A stretch of 64,000 nucleotides of DNA from Pseudo-nitzschia pungens. Taxonomy: Eukaryota; Bacillariophyta; Bacillariophyceae; Bacillariales; Bacillariaceae. The translations under genes were made by a program, and so were the position numbers. The notes beneath the pieces are model-generated. The model made no database searches, had not been told where the DNA came from, and saw nothing but the letters and a program-made list of their open reading frames with translations. The stretch covers positions 868,001 to 932,000 of the forward strand of contig CM074759.1 in assembly GCA_037355855.1 (NCBI GenBank). Direction: 5' to 3'. This document shows positions 9,452 through 20,318 of the stretch, piece by piece; position 1 is the first letter of the stretch; the number at the start of each line of letters is the position of its first letter.

Positions 9452-11521
9452 ATGTTGCCAGCCTTTCTTTTCATATCGATGTGCATGAAATGGGGAGGCC
9501 AGGGCGGTGGCGGCGACGCTGTCCCCCCGCATTCCGTTCCTACTCTCATTACATATTCTTCTTGGAGCCATCAAGATGAATTCGGCGAGAACCTCGCTCT
9601 CAATAGCACGGGTACCGATCAGGGGGATTTTGAAGATTTGCTCTGTATTAAGGACACCCCTATCGAACAATTGCTAGCTTTCAAAAGAGGCGGAAGCTCG
9701 TCGAAAGCACAAAACAATGGGATATTTCAAGGTGGCAAGACTGTTGTCACACGGGCTGCTTCTTTCTGGAAATCTACCATAGGAGGCGCAGTTGAATCAG
9801 TAAAAAGTAAGTTTCAGTCAAAGGAATCTCAGAAGCGTCAAGAATTGATGGATGCACTCAAGTCCATGCCCGTGAGACAAGTCGTCGTTCCGAACACGAC
9901 CGTTTTACCTCCCGAGGTCATTCGCACTGCGATAAAGCGGTCGGGAATGATTGGCAGTCCACTGAGGATGGACCGTGTGCAGGAATTGTCCCGCAATCTG
10001 AAGCGATGGTACATGCGACAGGGATATATTTTGCACAGCGTTACAGGTGCGACGCTTAATACAGAAACAGCCACAGCCTGTATTGCCGTTGAAGAGCCCT
10101 TCGTCTCGGCACTTCCGGTTGATATTGTCTATTGTAAAGAAATGGTAATCGATGATGACACTGGTGAGCTCATTACATTCAAAAAATACAGGAACAAGAA
10201 ACTGAGTGAGATGGAAAAAAAGCGCGCTGGATTCGGTGGATTTGGTCGAAGCCCGACATTAAACATCGATCGAAAAGATTTGAACACAACACTCGTTCCA
10301 ACCACTGGACGTACTAATCCGAAAAAAATCGCTGAAGCCATGCGATTGAATCCTGGTGCACCCTTTCAATGGAGTGAGAACCGATGGAGTAAGATTGCAT
10401 CGAGTGGTGTTTTTTCCAGAATTCTAAAGGCGGCGCCACAGCCAACCACTGACGGCGGTGTCTGTTTGCAGGTGCATGCCATGGAACCTCCTCCTCGACA
10501 TTTGGAATACGGAATCGGAAAGTCTGTATGGACCAATTCATGGGAGGGAGAATTAGATTTCGACTGGCGAAACGTTTTTGGAGGTGGCGAGTCAGTAGGG
10601 ATGATGGTGCGACGTGGCACAAAAGACTCATCTCCTAGTGTTCGTGTTCGTTATGGTGATGACAAGTTTGGCTTGGAAGGGGGATATGACATTGAAGCCT
10701 TCAACGACTTTTTGGGAGACACTGGTACTGAGAAAGAAAACGATAAAGAAACAGATGATTCGTCGTCCGATTTAGGGTTGGACGAAGATTCGCTCCTTAA
10801 TCGACGCGGGGCTACATTTCGTTTGAGAAATCCGATCAGCCCAAGCTTAATTACCAACAGTGTCGCAAGCGCCAGCTTGGAGCGTACATCTACAACGACA
10901 GGACAATTAGAAAATATTGGCAGCGCATCATTGACTTTGGGTCCATTTCGAAGATTCATGCCAATGGATGGGAGAACGAGTGTGTCAACAACAATTTCTG
11001 GAGGGGCACGATTAGCAGGGAAGGAAACAGGTGACGAGGGAAGTATCTCGCTTGCGGGTACGGGCCTCTTGCCATATTCGTCGGCATCTGCAACGACGAA
11101 ACAAGTTCTACCTATCAATATCTCCTCACGTGATAATGGAAAAGTTCCGATCACCCTTGCCCTACAGCATACTATTACTGCGTCGACTCCCAATTTACCA
11201 CGTCACGAAGCAAAGGCAATGGCCAATTCAGCTCAAATTCGAGGAGCGTCTGCCGATACTTCAGCTACCACGGTAGTGAAGGGGACTACCGAACTCCGTT
11301 TCCCAGTTGCCGCTCCAAGGGTAGGAAGCGGATCAGTAGTTTTGTTCGGAGACTGGTTTTGTGCCCAAAAAGATATGAACAGTGCTTTCTATTCCAAGTC
11401 AAGCATTGGTGTTGGACTAAGAAAAAATATTCAGGGACTCCCATTGAAATATGATGTCTGTTACTCAAGTGAAGGGAAAATAAAGACGATGTTTGGTATG
11501 GGTGCTGACTTCGATGTATAA
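9452..11521 (+). CDS. Omp85-family outer-membrane protein (POTRA plus beta-barrel)
   Basis: 689 residues in a single exon. Omp85 proteins insert or translocate proteins at outer membranes of plastids (Toc75/OEP80), mitochondria (SAM50) and bacteria. Residues 1-16 (MLPAFLFISMCMKWGG) are hydrophobic and may be a signal peptide. Residues of about 130-340 look like POTRA domains (LSRNLKRWYMRQGYILHSVTG; PKKIAEAMRLNPGAPFQWSE). From about 350 the sequence alternates as a barrel (HLEYGIGKSVWTNSWEGELD; FDWRNVFGGGESVGMMVRRG) and ends in the family-typical SIGVGLRKNIQGLPLKYDV followed by FGMGADF. With a signal-like N-terminus, the diatom plastid Omp85 is the likelier identity than SAM50, but the N-terminus is weak evidence. 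Confidence 0.82.
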   Translation: MLPAFLFISMCMKWGGQGGGGDAVPPHSVPTLITYSSWSHQDEFGENLALNSTGTDQGDFEDLLCIKDTPIEQLLAFKRGGSSSKAQNNGIFQGGKTVVTRAASFWKSTIGGAVESVKSKFQSKESQKRQELMDALKSMPVRQVVVPNTTVLPPEVIRTAIKRSGMIGSPLRMDRVQELSRNLKRWYMRQGYILHSVTGATLNTETATACIAVEEPFVSALPVDIVYCKEMVIDDDTGELITFKKYRNKKLSEMEKKRAGFGGFGRSPTLNIDRKDLNTTLVPTTGRTNPKKIAEAMRLNPGAPFQWSENRWSKIASSGVFSRILKAAPQPTTDGGVCLQVHAMEPPPRHLEYGIGKSVWTNSWEGELDFDWRNVFGGGESVGMMVRRGTKDSSPSVRVRYGDDKFGLEGGYDIEAFNDFLGDTGTEKENDKETDDSSSDLGLDEDSLLNRRGATFRLRNPISPSLITNSVASASLERTSTTTGQLENIGSASLTLGPFRRFMPMDGRTSVSTTISGGARLAGKETGDEGSISLAGTGLLPYSSASATTKQVLPINISSRDNGKVPITLALQHTITASTPNLPRHEAKAMANSAQIRGASADTSATTVVKGTTELRFPVAAPRVGSGSVVLFGDWFCAQKDMNSAFYSKSSIGVGLRKNIQGLPLKYDVCYSSEGKIKTMFGMGADFDV

Positions 11522-11681
11522 TGTTTTTCAATCCAAAAGTTCAGAAATACAAATTAAGTCGCACTTGTAGGTTGGAGACTAAATACATTACATGTGCACG
11601 ATTTCAAGAAATTAATTTGTTGTTCAAATAAGTTACAATAGCTTGATCAAATCTTGAGTTTCCTGATGCTTGATCAACCCT

Positions 11682-13553
11682 TTAGTTTCCTGATGCATCT
11701 AGAATCATCCCAATGGACCAGTTGAGATGCGCTCGGAGCTGTCGCGCAGCGGGAAGTCTCATATCTCGAGGGACTCCTACTCGGTCTCTCAGATAGGCCA
11801 GGCTCGCAATCACTCCACCAGTATATTCTTTTCCTCCTTGTGATGCGATAACTTTGGCGATAGATTCCATTTCTGCGACATGCCCGTCAACGTTTTCTGC
11901 TAACAGGGCAGAGCAGATTGTGCGAAGGCAGCGGTCGACCGTATTTTGGAGTGCTTCGTTTGGTACGGCATTTGGGTCTGCAAGTGGCGCTCCAAAGTTT
12001 GGAAAACCCTTGCTGCCACTGATGTGCGAGAAAAAGAGATGGGAAGAAAAGGTAAGTGATGCGAATCCAAGTAGCTCAATACCAACGGAACTGGCACGGG
12101 ACTGGTGCGGAACTTACGCTCCCCGACACGCGAACTTTACGATCGCATCGTGATTTGCAGAAATGCGTTCGACAGCTTCTCGTCGCGCCGCAGGCTCACC
12201 CCCGGGAATGAACGTCCAATCTGGTTCGATCCCACCATTATCGGCTTGCAGTGGCAGCTCCCAACTTCCTTTCGAGCCATCCAAGGATCGCAATCCATTG
12301 ATCGCGTCTTCGTATGGTTTGCTGCCCCCTTCGGAACGACACCCGCCCAACTGTGGCGGCAAGTCCCATGCGTGGGTGTAATAATCACTCTTTGTCAGTT
12401 GATAGGCCGGCATTTCTTCCATCGCATCGAACCAGGCATTGATTCCTGGATACTTGGCAGTGGATCGTTCATTGGGGGGAACGCGAATGACAAATCCCTT
12501 GAAGTACAGCACTGTGCGACGAAGAAAACGAAACGCCGCGTGTCAGGGTTCATCCTGTTCATTGTTGGTTTGGTGGACGATCATTTGCTACAAAACTCCT
12601 CGTCACAACCCATACTTACGACTAGCAACAGTTCGTTCCAAAAAAGGTGCGAACTGGACATCTACCAGAGAAAATTTCTTTCCGAGAAAAAAGGGACCAT
12701 CGGCCTTCTGCAACACAGAATCAACGTATTCCAGTGTATCAATGAACTGATCTTTGCCCCATCCACTGGTCAACCATCCCATCCAAGCCGAGAATAATTG
12801 TCGTTCCAATCCATACAGTTGCTGGGCCTCGGCTCGAAGATTGGCGGGTGGACTCAGGGATAGTTTGCTTTGTGGATGCCCCTCCAAAGCCATCAGGATG
12901 TCGTTGGATTGTCCGTAGACTCTTCCGTCAATTATTGCCACGGGGATTTGACCACCAGGTTGCAGCTTCAGAAAGGAGGCTGGCTTGTCTCCGTAGCAAC
13001 GCATGTTGATCTTTTCGACCTTGTAGGGGATCTGTTTCGCCTCCAGTGTCATCCACACCTTCTGGCAGTAGGGGCACCAAGAAGCCGAATCCCGATAAAA
13101 CGTAACCGAAATGTCCTCTTCTTTGTTGGACTCGTCAAAGAGACGGATCTTGTGCATCGGACTTCCCTGGATCCCGTACCCCTTTGCTAGGTTCTTTCGA
13201 AAGTTGCGCTCTTCGTCTGTTGTTTGCTGAGACTCGAGTTGGTCTCTGATTTCCGACCAGGTTTTGCTCGCAGTGTCGGTCTTGTCGAGAGCAGCATCGA
13301 CTTTGTTGGCATTCTTTTGATCACCCTTGGAGGCACCGCCGAAGAGGGACGAAGCAACGTCCCCAATCATCGAAGAGAAAGGATTTTTGTCCGATGTCAT
13401 AAAATGACGCGATTGTGTTCCAATCACGGGGAGGTTGCTGCTCGCCGATGCTGTTGACAGGGAGGACGGCTGAGAAAATCGATTACCCACAAATGCTCCT
13501 ACCAATATGGGAGGAGAGAGCGTCAACAGGAGTCGGTAGCAATGATTCCTCAT
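11682..13553 (-). CDS. Plastid-targeted glutathione S-transferase, glutaredoxin-type active site
   Basis: Three exons, 13553-12620, 12511-12118 and 12012-11682, join in frame into 552 residues; the introns are 108 and 105 nt with GTAAGT donors. Residues 1-19 form a signal peptide followed by GAFVGN (Ala20-Phe21), the diatom plastid cleavage motif. The GST N-domain begins near residue 148 (VTFYRDSASWCPYCQKVWMT) with a CPYC pair at 160-163, as in omega/DHAR-type enzymes. A GGQIPV loop and QSNDIL follow. The C-domain (FSLVDVQFAPFLERTVASLL, then INAWFDAMEEMPAYQLTKSD) crosses the first junction. The last 130 residues are a helical extension. A thiol-disulfide, deglutathionylation or dehydroascorbate role in the plastid is inferred; the substrate is unknown. 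Confidence 0.85.
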
Positions 13554-14063
13554 GACGTCGTGAAACTTTTCTGATACACCGAGTGCTCTTTTGTCAATCG
13601 AGGCTATCTCTGAAACTTCGTGATCGTGTTCGTCAGTTCCCCCAACTCTCCATTCTCGGTTTCATTCATTTTCCCATGCTTTCTGATTCATGCATGTAGC
13701 TTTTTGGATATCCGAGATGAGCACGATGACGCAAGCCCACAGTTCCCATGTGGGACTCAGAACTCTAGTGATTGATTTTTTAGTCAGTTCTCTGCTGATT
13801 TTGTTCCAACTTGCCCCTAAATAATAGAGTCCAACATAGTATCCTCAAGATCACCAGATACTGGCGTGAACGACCAAAGTATACCTGGAATGTAAAAGCT
13901 ACCTTCGGAAGGTAAGGAATAAGAATGTCACAATGCAAATGCCCCAAAGAATGTTGCCATACGGGACGGAGGCAGCATCCTGAGGATTGCGATCAAAACC
14001 CCAAATAGCTACGGAGTTGGTTTGTGAGGCAAGACATCACACAAAGACATGAAACGGTGCTAG
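13554..14063. other. Spacer
   Basis: 510 bp between two same-strand genes. No gene or notable repeat seen; it should include the GST promoter. Confidence 0.5.
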
Positions 14064-16409
14064 CTAGTAGTAATTATTGTAATCATTCTTGGCCTCCTCG
14101 GGGACAAAAGACCCGGATCGCCCCACGGCCCGGCGAACCATGGATGCCAGGCCAACGAGTTGCACCACCCTGCTGGCAAAGTTGCCATCCATTCGCACTC
14201 TTCCATCCACCCACGAGCTCAGTTTTCCCAGTGCACGTTTCACGACGTTGTTGTTGTTGTTGTTGTTGTCCCCACCGCCCGCGAACACGAATCTCTTGAA
14301 CCTGCTTGACAAGTGCGGCAGGATCTGCAGGGCATTGGCAATCATGTGCCGCTCGCTGTTTCCGGACACCAGGTGGAGTTTCATGACGAGGTCTCCCTCG
14401 GCAATCTTTTCCAGTATGTACTCGTCCGACGTCAGTATGCGGTCGATCATGCCTCTCTCGAGAGCCTTGTCGCCGCTCAGAATGCGTCCGTTGCAGACCG
14501 CCGGATCCAGCCCGGGCCGTCGCGACCGACACAGATCGATGAAGGATTGATGCGTCTCGTCCAGATCTTTTTGGGTGGTTTCGATATCTTCGTCCGTCAC
14601 CTTGCCAAACTGGGTGAGCGGATTCTTGCTGTCACCGGCCTTCAACACCAGGGACTGAATGCCGTGCTGTTTCAGAATCTCGTAGAAATTGAGGCTCTCG
14701 GTGATCACGCCGACGCTGCCCACCATGGCAAAGGGCGACGCCAAGATCTGCGTCGCCTGGCTGGCAATCATGTAGCCCCCGGAAGCGGCGATGCGATCGA
14801 CGCAAACCGTCACGTTCCAGCCGGCATTCCGCAGTCGCGCTACCTGCGCGGCGGCAAAGGCAAAGGAGGTCACCTCTCCGCCCGGCGATTGCAGCAGCAG
14901 GACGACCTCGGGGCTCGGGCCAAACAGCTGCTTGCCGGGGCCGTTGGAACCCACCAGAAACGTTACGACATCGGCAAACCGCAAAAAGTCGGGATTGGGA
15001 ACGTTCACGGTCGAAAAGTCCATGACTACCACCGTTTTGGACGTCTCTTTCGAGAGTTGCTGTGTCCGGACCTGGTCGTTCTTTGTCGGATCGACTACGA
15101 GTCCCTGTTGTTGTTGTTGTTGAGATTTTCCATTCTTCCTCTTGCTTCCCCGTTTCTGTTTCTTTTCTGGATCTTTCTGTTTCTTCTTCTGTGGCCCCAT
15201 TGCCCTGACCGTCCTTCCCCACCTTCGCCGAGAGACTCCCATGCTCTGCGGAGCTCGACCCAGGACCCGCTTCCAGATCTCGTCGTCCTTGACGAATTTG
15301 TCGTTGAGACACTCCCACATGAAGTGCTGAACGGGGCTCTTGGATTCGGATTCGAAGGCCAGCCTGTCGATGAGCCACTTCAAGAAAAAGATCCGCGAGG
15401 CCAGGGTCAGCAGATTCACCAGCGCCGCCGCGGCCATGGCGTGCCCCGGGCCGATTCCCGGGAGGCCGCCGTCCTGCGGCGGCATTCCGGGGCGCATCGG
15501 ATGATGGGGGTGTTGTCGCATCGGTGGCGATCGGTAGATGATGGCTCCCGGGTATCCCATCAATCGCTGCTGCTGCATCCGCTGGGCGTTCTGGTATTGT
15601 TCGATGTACTGTTGCATGGGATCCTGGGGCGGCTCCTTGTTCCCGCTCTCCGGCGCGTCGTCCTTTCCGGCATCCCTCGTTTCGTCGCCGGCTTCGCCGT
15701 CCTTTTTCGGTTCCGCATCGCCATCGGATTTTTTGTCTCCGCCGTCTTTGGTTTCCGGTGACGGCACCGACGATTCGTCGTTCTCCTTCGAGGAATCGTC
15801 GTGGTCATTTTCGCTTTCGCTTTTGTTTTTCGGCTTGGCAGCTTCGGAATTGTCCTCTCCGGTGTCCTTCGCTTCCGATTCGTTCGATTCTTCGGATGGG
15901 TCCCGGTCCTCGGCATCCGAAGTGGTGAACATCCCCTCCAACTTTTTGCCGTCGTCGATCTCGTCTCGATTCCGACGGCGACGAATCCCGAATCGGAACC
16001 GGGACGCACCGCCGTCATCGTTGTCGTTCGCGTTCGAATCATTCTTTCCCTCTTCCTCGTTCTCGTCCGTCTCCGCTGTTTCGTCCTTTCGGTAGAAGAA
16101 TTGCCACGAAGATTTTTGCCGTTTCTCGGTGGCCTTTTCTGCCGCGGTTGCCCCATCGTCGCCCTCGTTTTCGTTTCCGTTTTCGTTCTCACCGTTCGCG
16201 ACCTCGTTCGGGTCGTTGGTTTCGTCTTCCGCCGTTCCCGCGCGACCCGACGACGACGACGTTGAGCTCGGAGCGGCGGTGCCGGTTGCGGTTGCCGTCG
16301 ATGCCGACGCGAAGTGCGGGCGTTGCAGTAGCGTCGTTGCGGCGAACAACAACAACAGTCCCGCGAGAACCAGCGGTGGCGTTCGGAGCTGCCGGCCGCG
16401 TCGTTTCAT
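14064..16409 (-). CDS. SohB-type S49 serine protease with long acidic N-terminal linker
   Basis: 781 residues, single exon. An N-terminal signal anchor (LVLAGLLLLFAATTLL) is followed by about 280 residues of highly charged, disordered sequence, then a second hydrophobic segment (AMAAAALVNLLTLASRIFFL). The protease domain occupies roughly residues 440-720. It shows LLLQSPGGEVTSFAFAAAQV, CVDRIAASGGYMIASQATQI with nucleophile Ser543, VGSVGVITESLNFYEILKQH, and AGDSKNPLTQFGKVTDED with general-base Lys595. The Ser-Lys spacing of 52 equals that of bacterial SppA/SohB. GDKALERGMIDRILTSDEYI is also typical. It is a membrane-bound peptidase; plastid or secretory membranes are plausible from the N-terminus. 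The linker is far longer than in bacterial SohB. Confidence 0.9.
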   Translation of the reverse strand: MKRRGRQLRTPPLVLAGLLLLFAATTLLQRPHFASASTATATGTAAPSSTSSSSGRAGTAEDETNDPNEVANGENENGNENEGDDGATAAEKATEKRQKSSWQFFYRKDETAETDENEEEGKNDSNANDNDDGGASRFRFGIRRRRNRDEIDDGKKLEGMFTTSDAEDRDPSEESNESEAKDTGEDNSEAAKPKNKSESENDHDDSSKENDESSVPSPETKDGGDKKSDGDAEPKKDGEAGDETRDAGKDDAPESGNKEPPQDPMQQYIEQYQNAQRMQQQRLMGYPGAIIYRSPPMRQHPHHPMRPGMPPQDGGLPGIGPGHAMAAAALVNLLTLASRIFFLKWLIDRLAFESESKSPVQHFMWECLNDKFVKDDEIWKRVLGRAPQSMGVSRRRWGRTVRAMGPQKKKQKDPEKKQKRGSKRKNGKSQQQQQQGLVVDPTKNDQVRTQQLSKETSKTVVVMDFSTVNVPNPDFLRFADVVTFLVGSNGPGKQLFGPSPEVVLLLQSPGGEVTSFAFAAAQVARLRNAGWNVTVCVDRIAASGGYMIASQATQILASPFAMVGSVGVITESLNFYEILKQHGIQSLVLKAGDSKNPLTQFGKVTDEDIETTQKDLDETHQSFIDLCRSRRPGLDPAVCNGRILSGDKALERGMIDRILTSDEYILEKIAEGDLVMKLHLVSGNSERHMIANALQILPHLSSRFKRFVFAGGGDNNNNNNNVVKRALGKLSSWVDGRVRMDGNFASRVVQLVGLASMVRRAVGRSGSFVPEEAKNDYNNYY

Positions 16410-17222
16410 GGTATGGAAGCGAATGGGGTATGTACCGGTAACTTACGCGTACCGTATTGAGGAGTGTGTGTGCGGGGAAACTCGGAACAAGCCCGAGCGA
16501 ATTTTATCGAACCGGAACGGACAGAGCGGGTACGAGTAATTACAATTAGTGCGGTGCCCCGGACTAATGAAGATGATCAGCGTTGCACAGAGCCCTTCAC
16601 CAATGGGAAATAGCGATGGTGCGATGGAAAACGCCAAGTGGAGTAAGTTAAACGCGTGATGTCAAGTACGAATGAGGTCGTTGATTTTCGTTGATTTGCA
16701 ATTTTTGTGATGCAATCGAATGATGATGATCGATCGCAACCGTTCAAAATCCAATCAGAATTCACATCCAAACGTACAAGTACAGGTATGTACCACTATC
16801 TACAACTACTGTAGTAGGACAGTACCAGGTACGAGTAAGATCTTACCTGGTAACTTAGTGTACTTCATTGCTTATTTTAGCGGAAGTTTCGCTAACCCAA
16901 TCCTTGGATCAATAATTGGAAAAATTGGTTGAAATGCGGTAGTGACAATACGAAAATACAGTTTTAACAACTCTTGTTGCGTTCAGAAAGACACATCCAT
17001 GATACTGTAATCATAATTTCTATTACTGTGTGCAATGCAAGCGTAGGATAGGATCACGGGAGATTTCTTTCCTATCAAAGTCGTAACTGCGTTGTTTCGC
17101 GAAGGTATTCGAAAAGGGTTTCGACTCGATTGGTCTCCATCCATCGTGTTTCGATACTCGCATTCGGCATGGGTCATTGAGAACAGAGAGCTTGCCCCAA
17201 ATCGACTCATCGAAAGGCACGA
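16410..17222. other. Spacer
   Basis: 813 bp upstream of the SohB-like gene. No supported gene; it holds the SohB promoter and the NUP35 3' end. Confidence 0.5.
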
Positions 17223-18438
17223 TTAGTCGGAGTGGGGGTGCTCGTCCCATCCGAAGTACCAGGCGAGCACCTTGTCACACATGGATTTCGGACGATCGTG
17301 TTCGCGGCTTTCGTAAGCCGAGTGTTCCAAGAGAAGGATGTCCTGCTCGTCCAGGCTGCTCGAACCATGCGCGGTGGATCTTCTCTCCTTGCGAACCTCT
17401 TCCGTCGACTTGCCAGCTGCTTCTGGGACTATATTCATTCGGTTTTGATTCTCCCCTTTCCCGGAAGATAAGCTCTGCATGAGTGTCGGAGTTCCTCGTG
17501 TCATGCCGCACAAGGTGTTTCCCAAAAGAACCGATTGGCGACTCAGTGCTTTTTCTGCCGACAAACGTGATTTGTACTGCACGGCCAACCAGTTTCCGCC
17601 GGCCTCTTGGTCTTCGATCGTTCCAAAGGAGGATAAAATCCCTAGCAATTCTTTGTATTCACTCGACGACGTATACCCATGAGCCACCACCCAGTGATCC
17701 GCTACCAAAGACTCCGAAGCAAAGCTTGCGGTTGATTCGGCAAAATAATTTTCCGTGCTTTTCTTGTTTTCCAAGATGCGCGGGGACGCAACGGGCAATG
17801 GATCTGTCACTGCTCGGGGCGCCTCGAGAGCGTCGAGGCCTTGATCCTGCTGTTTCATCCGCGGTTGCTTCAGGTTTGCGGTTTTCATCTGCGACGCACC
17901 CGAATAGATTCATTCCGGTGCACGTTTTGTCGCGTGGATACACACGGTTTTGTGGACAATGGAAAACGTCAAAAACAATATTCGTCAGTCAGAGGTGGTT
18001 CGCGATGCATCGCCGCCGCGTGATGAAAAAATAATGGTTCGTCACGATGGCAGATACCGCGCGTTTTGCGGGGTCGCTTTCCCTCTCGGAAAGCACCCGA
18101 ATTTTTTTGCCGAGCGTACCTGCATCGGAGTCGTCAAACCCCCCATCAAACTCAGGCTCATCTTGGGGGGAGGCCCCGGGGTAGCCATCGGCTTTGTTTT
18201 CCTCGTGTTCGGCCGCAGCTGGAGGATTGTCACGGTTCGGGGTCATCGCGGTCAACGGGCTTCGCGGCATTGTTCGCAGAGCGAGCGACGACGAAGACTG
18301 CTGGTTCGTCAGCGTCAGCGCCCCGAACTGGGCGTTCTTCGTGTACGGATTCTCGATCATCGTCCCCTTGGGAGATTTCGGTGCGCCGCTCGGTTGGGAC
18401 GAGAAATTGCCGAACAGGGTCGTTCCGGACGAGGACAT
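17223..18438 (-). CDS. NUP35: Nucleoporin NUP35/Nup53 (RRM_NUP35 domain), two exons
   Basis: Nuclear-pore inner-ring component. Exon 1 (18438-18058) starts MSSSGTTLFGNFSSQPSG, with FG and NP-type motifs. Exon 2 (17888-17223) carries the specialised RRM: DHWVVAHGYTSSSEYKELLG, then GNWLAVQYKSRLSAEKALSR and the atypical cysteine-containing end LLGNTLCGMTRGTP. It finishes with an amphipathic tail, CDKVLAWYFGWDE, as in the membrane-binding C-terminus of Nup53/35. The junction is uncertain. A GTATCT donor at 18057 with the CAG acceptor at 17889 keeps frame and gives 348 residues. The better-looking GTACGC donor at 18119 does not keep frame with that acceptor. It lies head-to-head with TFB5. Confidence 0.8.
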
Positions 18439-19138
18439 GCTTGTCGTGGATTGATTGATTCTTTTCCGTGAGTTCTCGGCTTCGCGATCGATCTTTTCTT
18501 TTTTCGGTATTTAGCGTTCCGAATGACACGGACGACGATGTTTCCTATGCGAAAGCAAGAGAGACAGGACTGCTGTCGTCGTTGCTGGTTCTGTTCCCGT
18601 AGTAGATGGTAGATGATGGATGTTGCGTTCTCGATCATCGACAAGGATAAAAACAACGGTGAAACAACAAACAACATCATAAACGGACGAAAGTAACGAC
18701 ATTTTTGATATTGGGGGAATCTGGGATCCTCAAATAAGACACCCCTTTTCTTTTTCAGCGGTACCGTACGGTATGCACTATTCACACCAGCTACCAGCCA
18801 ATTCCAAGAAGTGCGAAATACGAAGTAGCAGGTAACCTTAACCTTACGAAGTAACAGTATCTTACACTATGGATAGAGACACCTTGCAAACCGGAAATCG
18901 GAACATCATACAATCATCACCACTCTTTTCTCTATCCCTCGGACCTCGAGACAACAGATGGTAAGAGTAATCAGTAATTACTGATTTCTGATTACCTGAT
19001 ACGTCAAGCTGTCCAACGAGAAGATCCGACCGACCGCAGCATCAAGAGAACGACTTAGATCAATCACCGACCGCCGTTGTTGCTTTGCCGAACCAAAGAG
19101 AACAAGAAGAACAAGAAGAAGAGAGAGAGAGAAAAGCG
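18439..19138. promoter_or_regulatory. Shared upstream region of divergent NUP35 and TFB5
   Basis: 700 bp between the two divergent starts, so it should hold both promoters. It includes GGTACCGTACGGTATGC (near 18760) and GGTAACCTTAACCTTACG (near 18831), words common in the intergenic DNA of this window. A GA-rich leader immediately precedes the TFB5 start. Confidence 0.4.
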
Positions 19139-19706
19139 ATGCCACCCAAGCGCAAGGCCGAACGGAAATCCGCGGGATCCGCTCCCGGAAACCGGGGTCG
19201 CACCAGCGTTGGCGGCGCCGCGGGCGCGGGAACCGGCAACAAGGCCAGCAACGCTCTGCCGGCGTCGGCGGGATACCTGATCTCCTGCGACGTTCCCACC
19301 AAGAAATACATCCAGCACCTCAACGACGAGGAAAAAACGCAGCACAAGAAATTCATCCTCGAGGACCTGGATTCCACGCACCTGCTCATCGCGAAAAAAG
19401 CCCGGCCCGAGATCGAGAAAAAGGTGGAGCAATGGATGGATGCCGTGAGTGATACATTGAAAACGATCCAAACGAGAGCCTTCTTCCCGCCGCGTTCTCC
19501 TCGTGCGCATCGTCTACGGATTCGGATACCGAGAGAGACCGCGGATGTTCGTTCGAACCTTTTGCGCCGCGTTTGTCGCTTTCTAAGAATTCTCGTTCGC
19601 TAACGATTCCTGCGTTCTCGATTGGTCCGATCTCTCTTTTTTTTTTTCGTTGCAGAATGTCTTCTCTGCGATCGAACGCGTCGGAGAGAATCTCGATATG
19701 TCCTGA
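19139..19706 (+). CDS. TFB5: TFIIH subunit TFB5 (GTF2H5/TTDA), two exons
   Basis: Smallest TFIIH core subunit, which stabilises the XPB ATPase in transcription and nucleotide-excision repair. Exon 1 is 19139-19444 and exon 2 is 19656-19706 (AATGTCTTCTCTGCG to TGA); the 211-nt intron has a GTGAGT donor and a T-rich CAG acceptor. The product is 118 residues. After a basic, Gly/Ala-rich N-terminus of about 45 residues come YLISCDVPTKKYIQHLND, KKFILEDLDSTHLLIAKKA, and KVEQWMDA joined to NVFSAIERVGENLDMS. These match the Tfb5 fold (CDpamkqfi, fIi.dlDdTHlfi, mdqN.fs). An in-frame upstream ATG at 19085 exists, but its product would be only low-complexity Glu/Arg. Confidence 0.9.
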
Positions 19707-20318
19707 AGGACAAACAATGCCGCGGGGAGCGCTTCCGCTGTGCGGGTCGCAAAGAGTTCTTCGGATGTGCCGGACTCTGTATCAAACAAACAAATTGTTC
19801 CTTCGCTCCGTCCGGAGCCATTGCGCATTGCGAATCGAACGAGTTTTTGTGGACAACAATCACCATCACTGTGGTGGCACGCGTCGATTTCGGACGAAAT
19901 CGTTTGCATCCTAAGACTTACGTGCGCATCGTGCTGCGAGTCCGAGAATCCCTCACTCGGTCGGGTCAAAAACAAAAAAAACAAACTGTTCAAGGTACAC
20001 GTACCAAACCATGCTCCAAAAGACAGAGGGTGACAGTGATACCCAAATTGTCGAGAACAACTCTATCACAGGTACGTAGTAGAATGTAAAGTAGCACCTT
20101 TGTTACATTATAGCTTTCACTATTCCAAACAATACATTTCATACATTAGGTAAAATTCATAAATAATCAGCATGCATTCATGCAATAACAGTTCTTTTGT
20201 GCACATTGGTGGGCCGCCGGTCGCGTCATGCCAAACCAAACCAAACCAAACCACCCCACCAATCAATCAATCAATCAACCAACCAGCCAACCAATCAATC
20301 GATAAATCGATAAATCCG
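19707..20318. other. Spacer with tetranucleotide repeats
   Basis: 612 bp between convergent genes. From about 20226 it consists of CCAAA, CAAT and GATAAAT repeat units. Overlapping small frames on both strands are not supported. Confidence 0.6.
20226..20315. repeat. CCAAA / CAAT / GATAAAT simple repeats
   Basis: Consecutive short tandem units just downstream of the CTL stop codon. Confidence 0.75.

Noticed and set aside
14313..15761. 482-residue plus-strand frame opposite the SohB-like protease
   Set aside because: Antisense shadow in GC-rich DNA; the minus strand carries the protease with intact catalytic residues.
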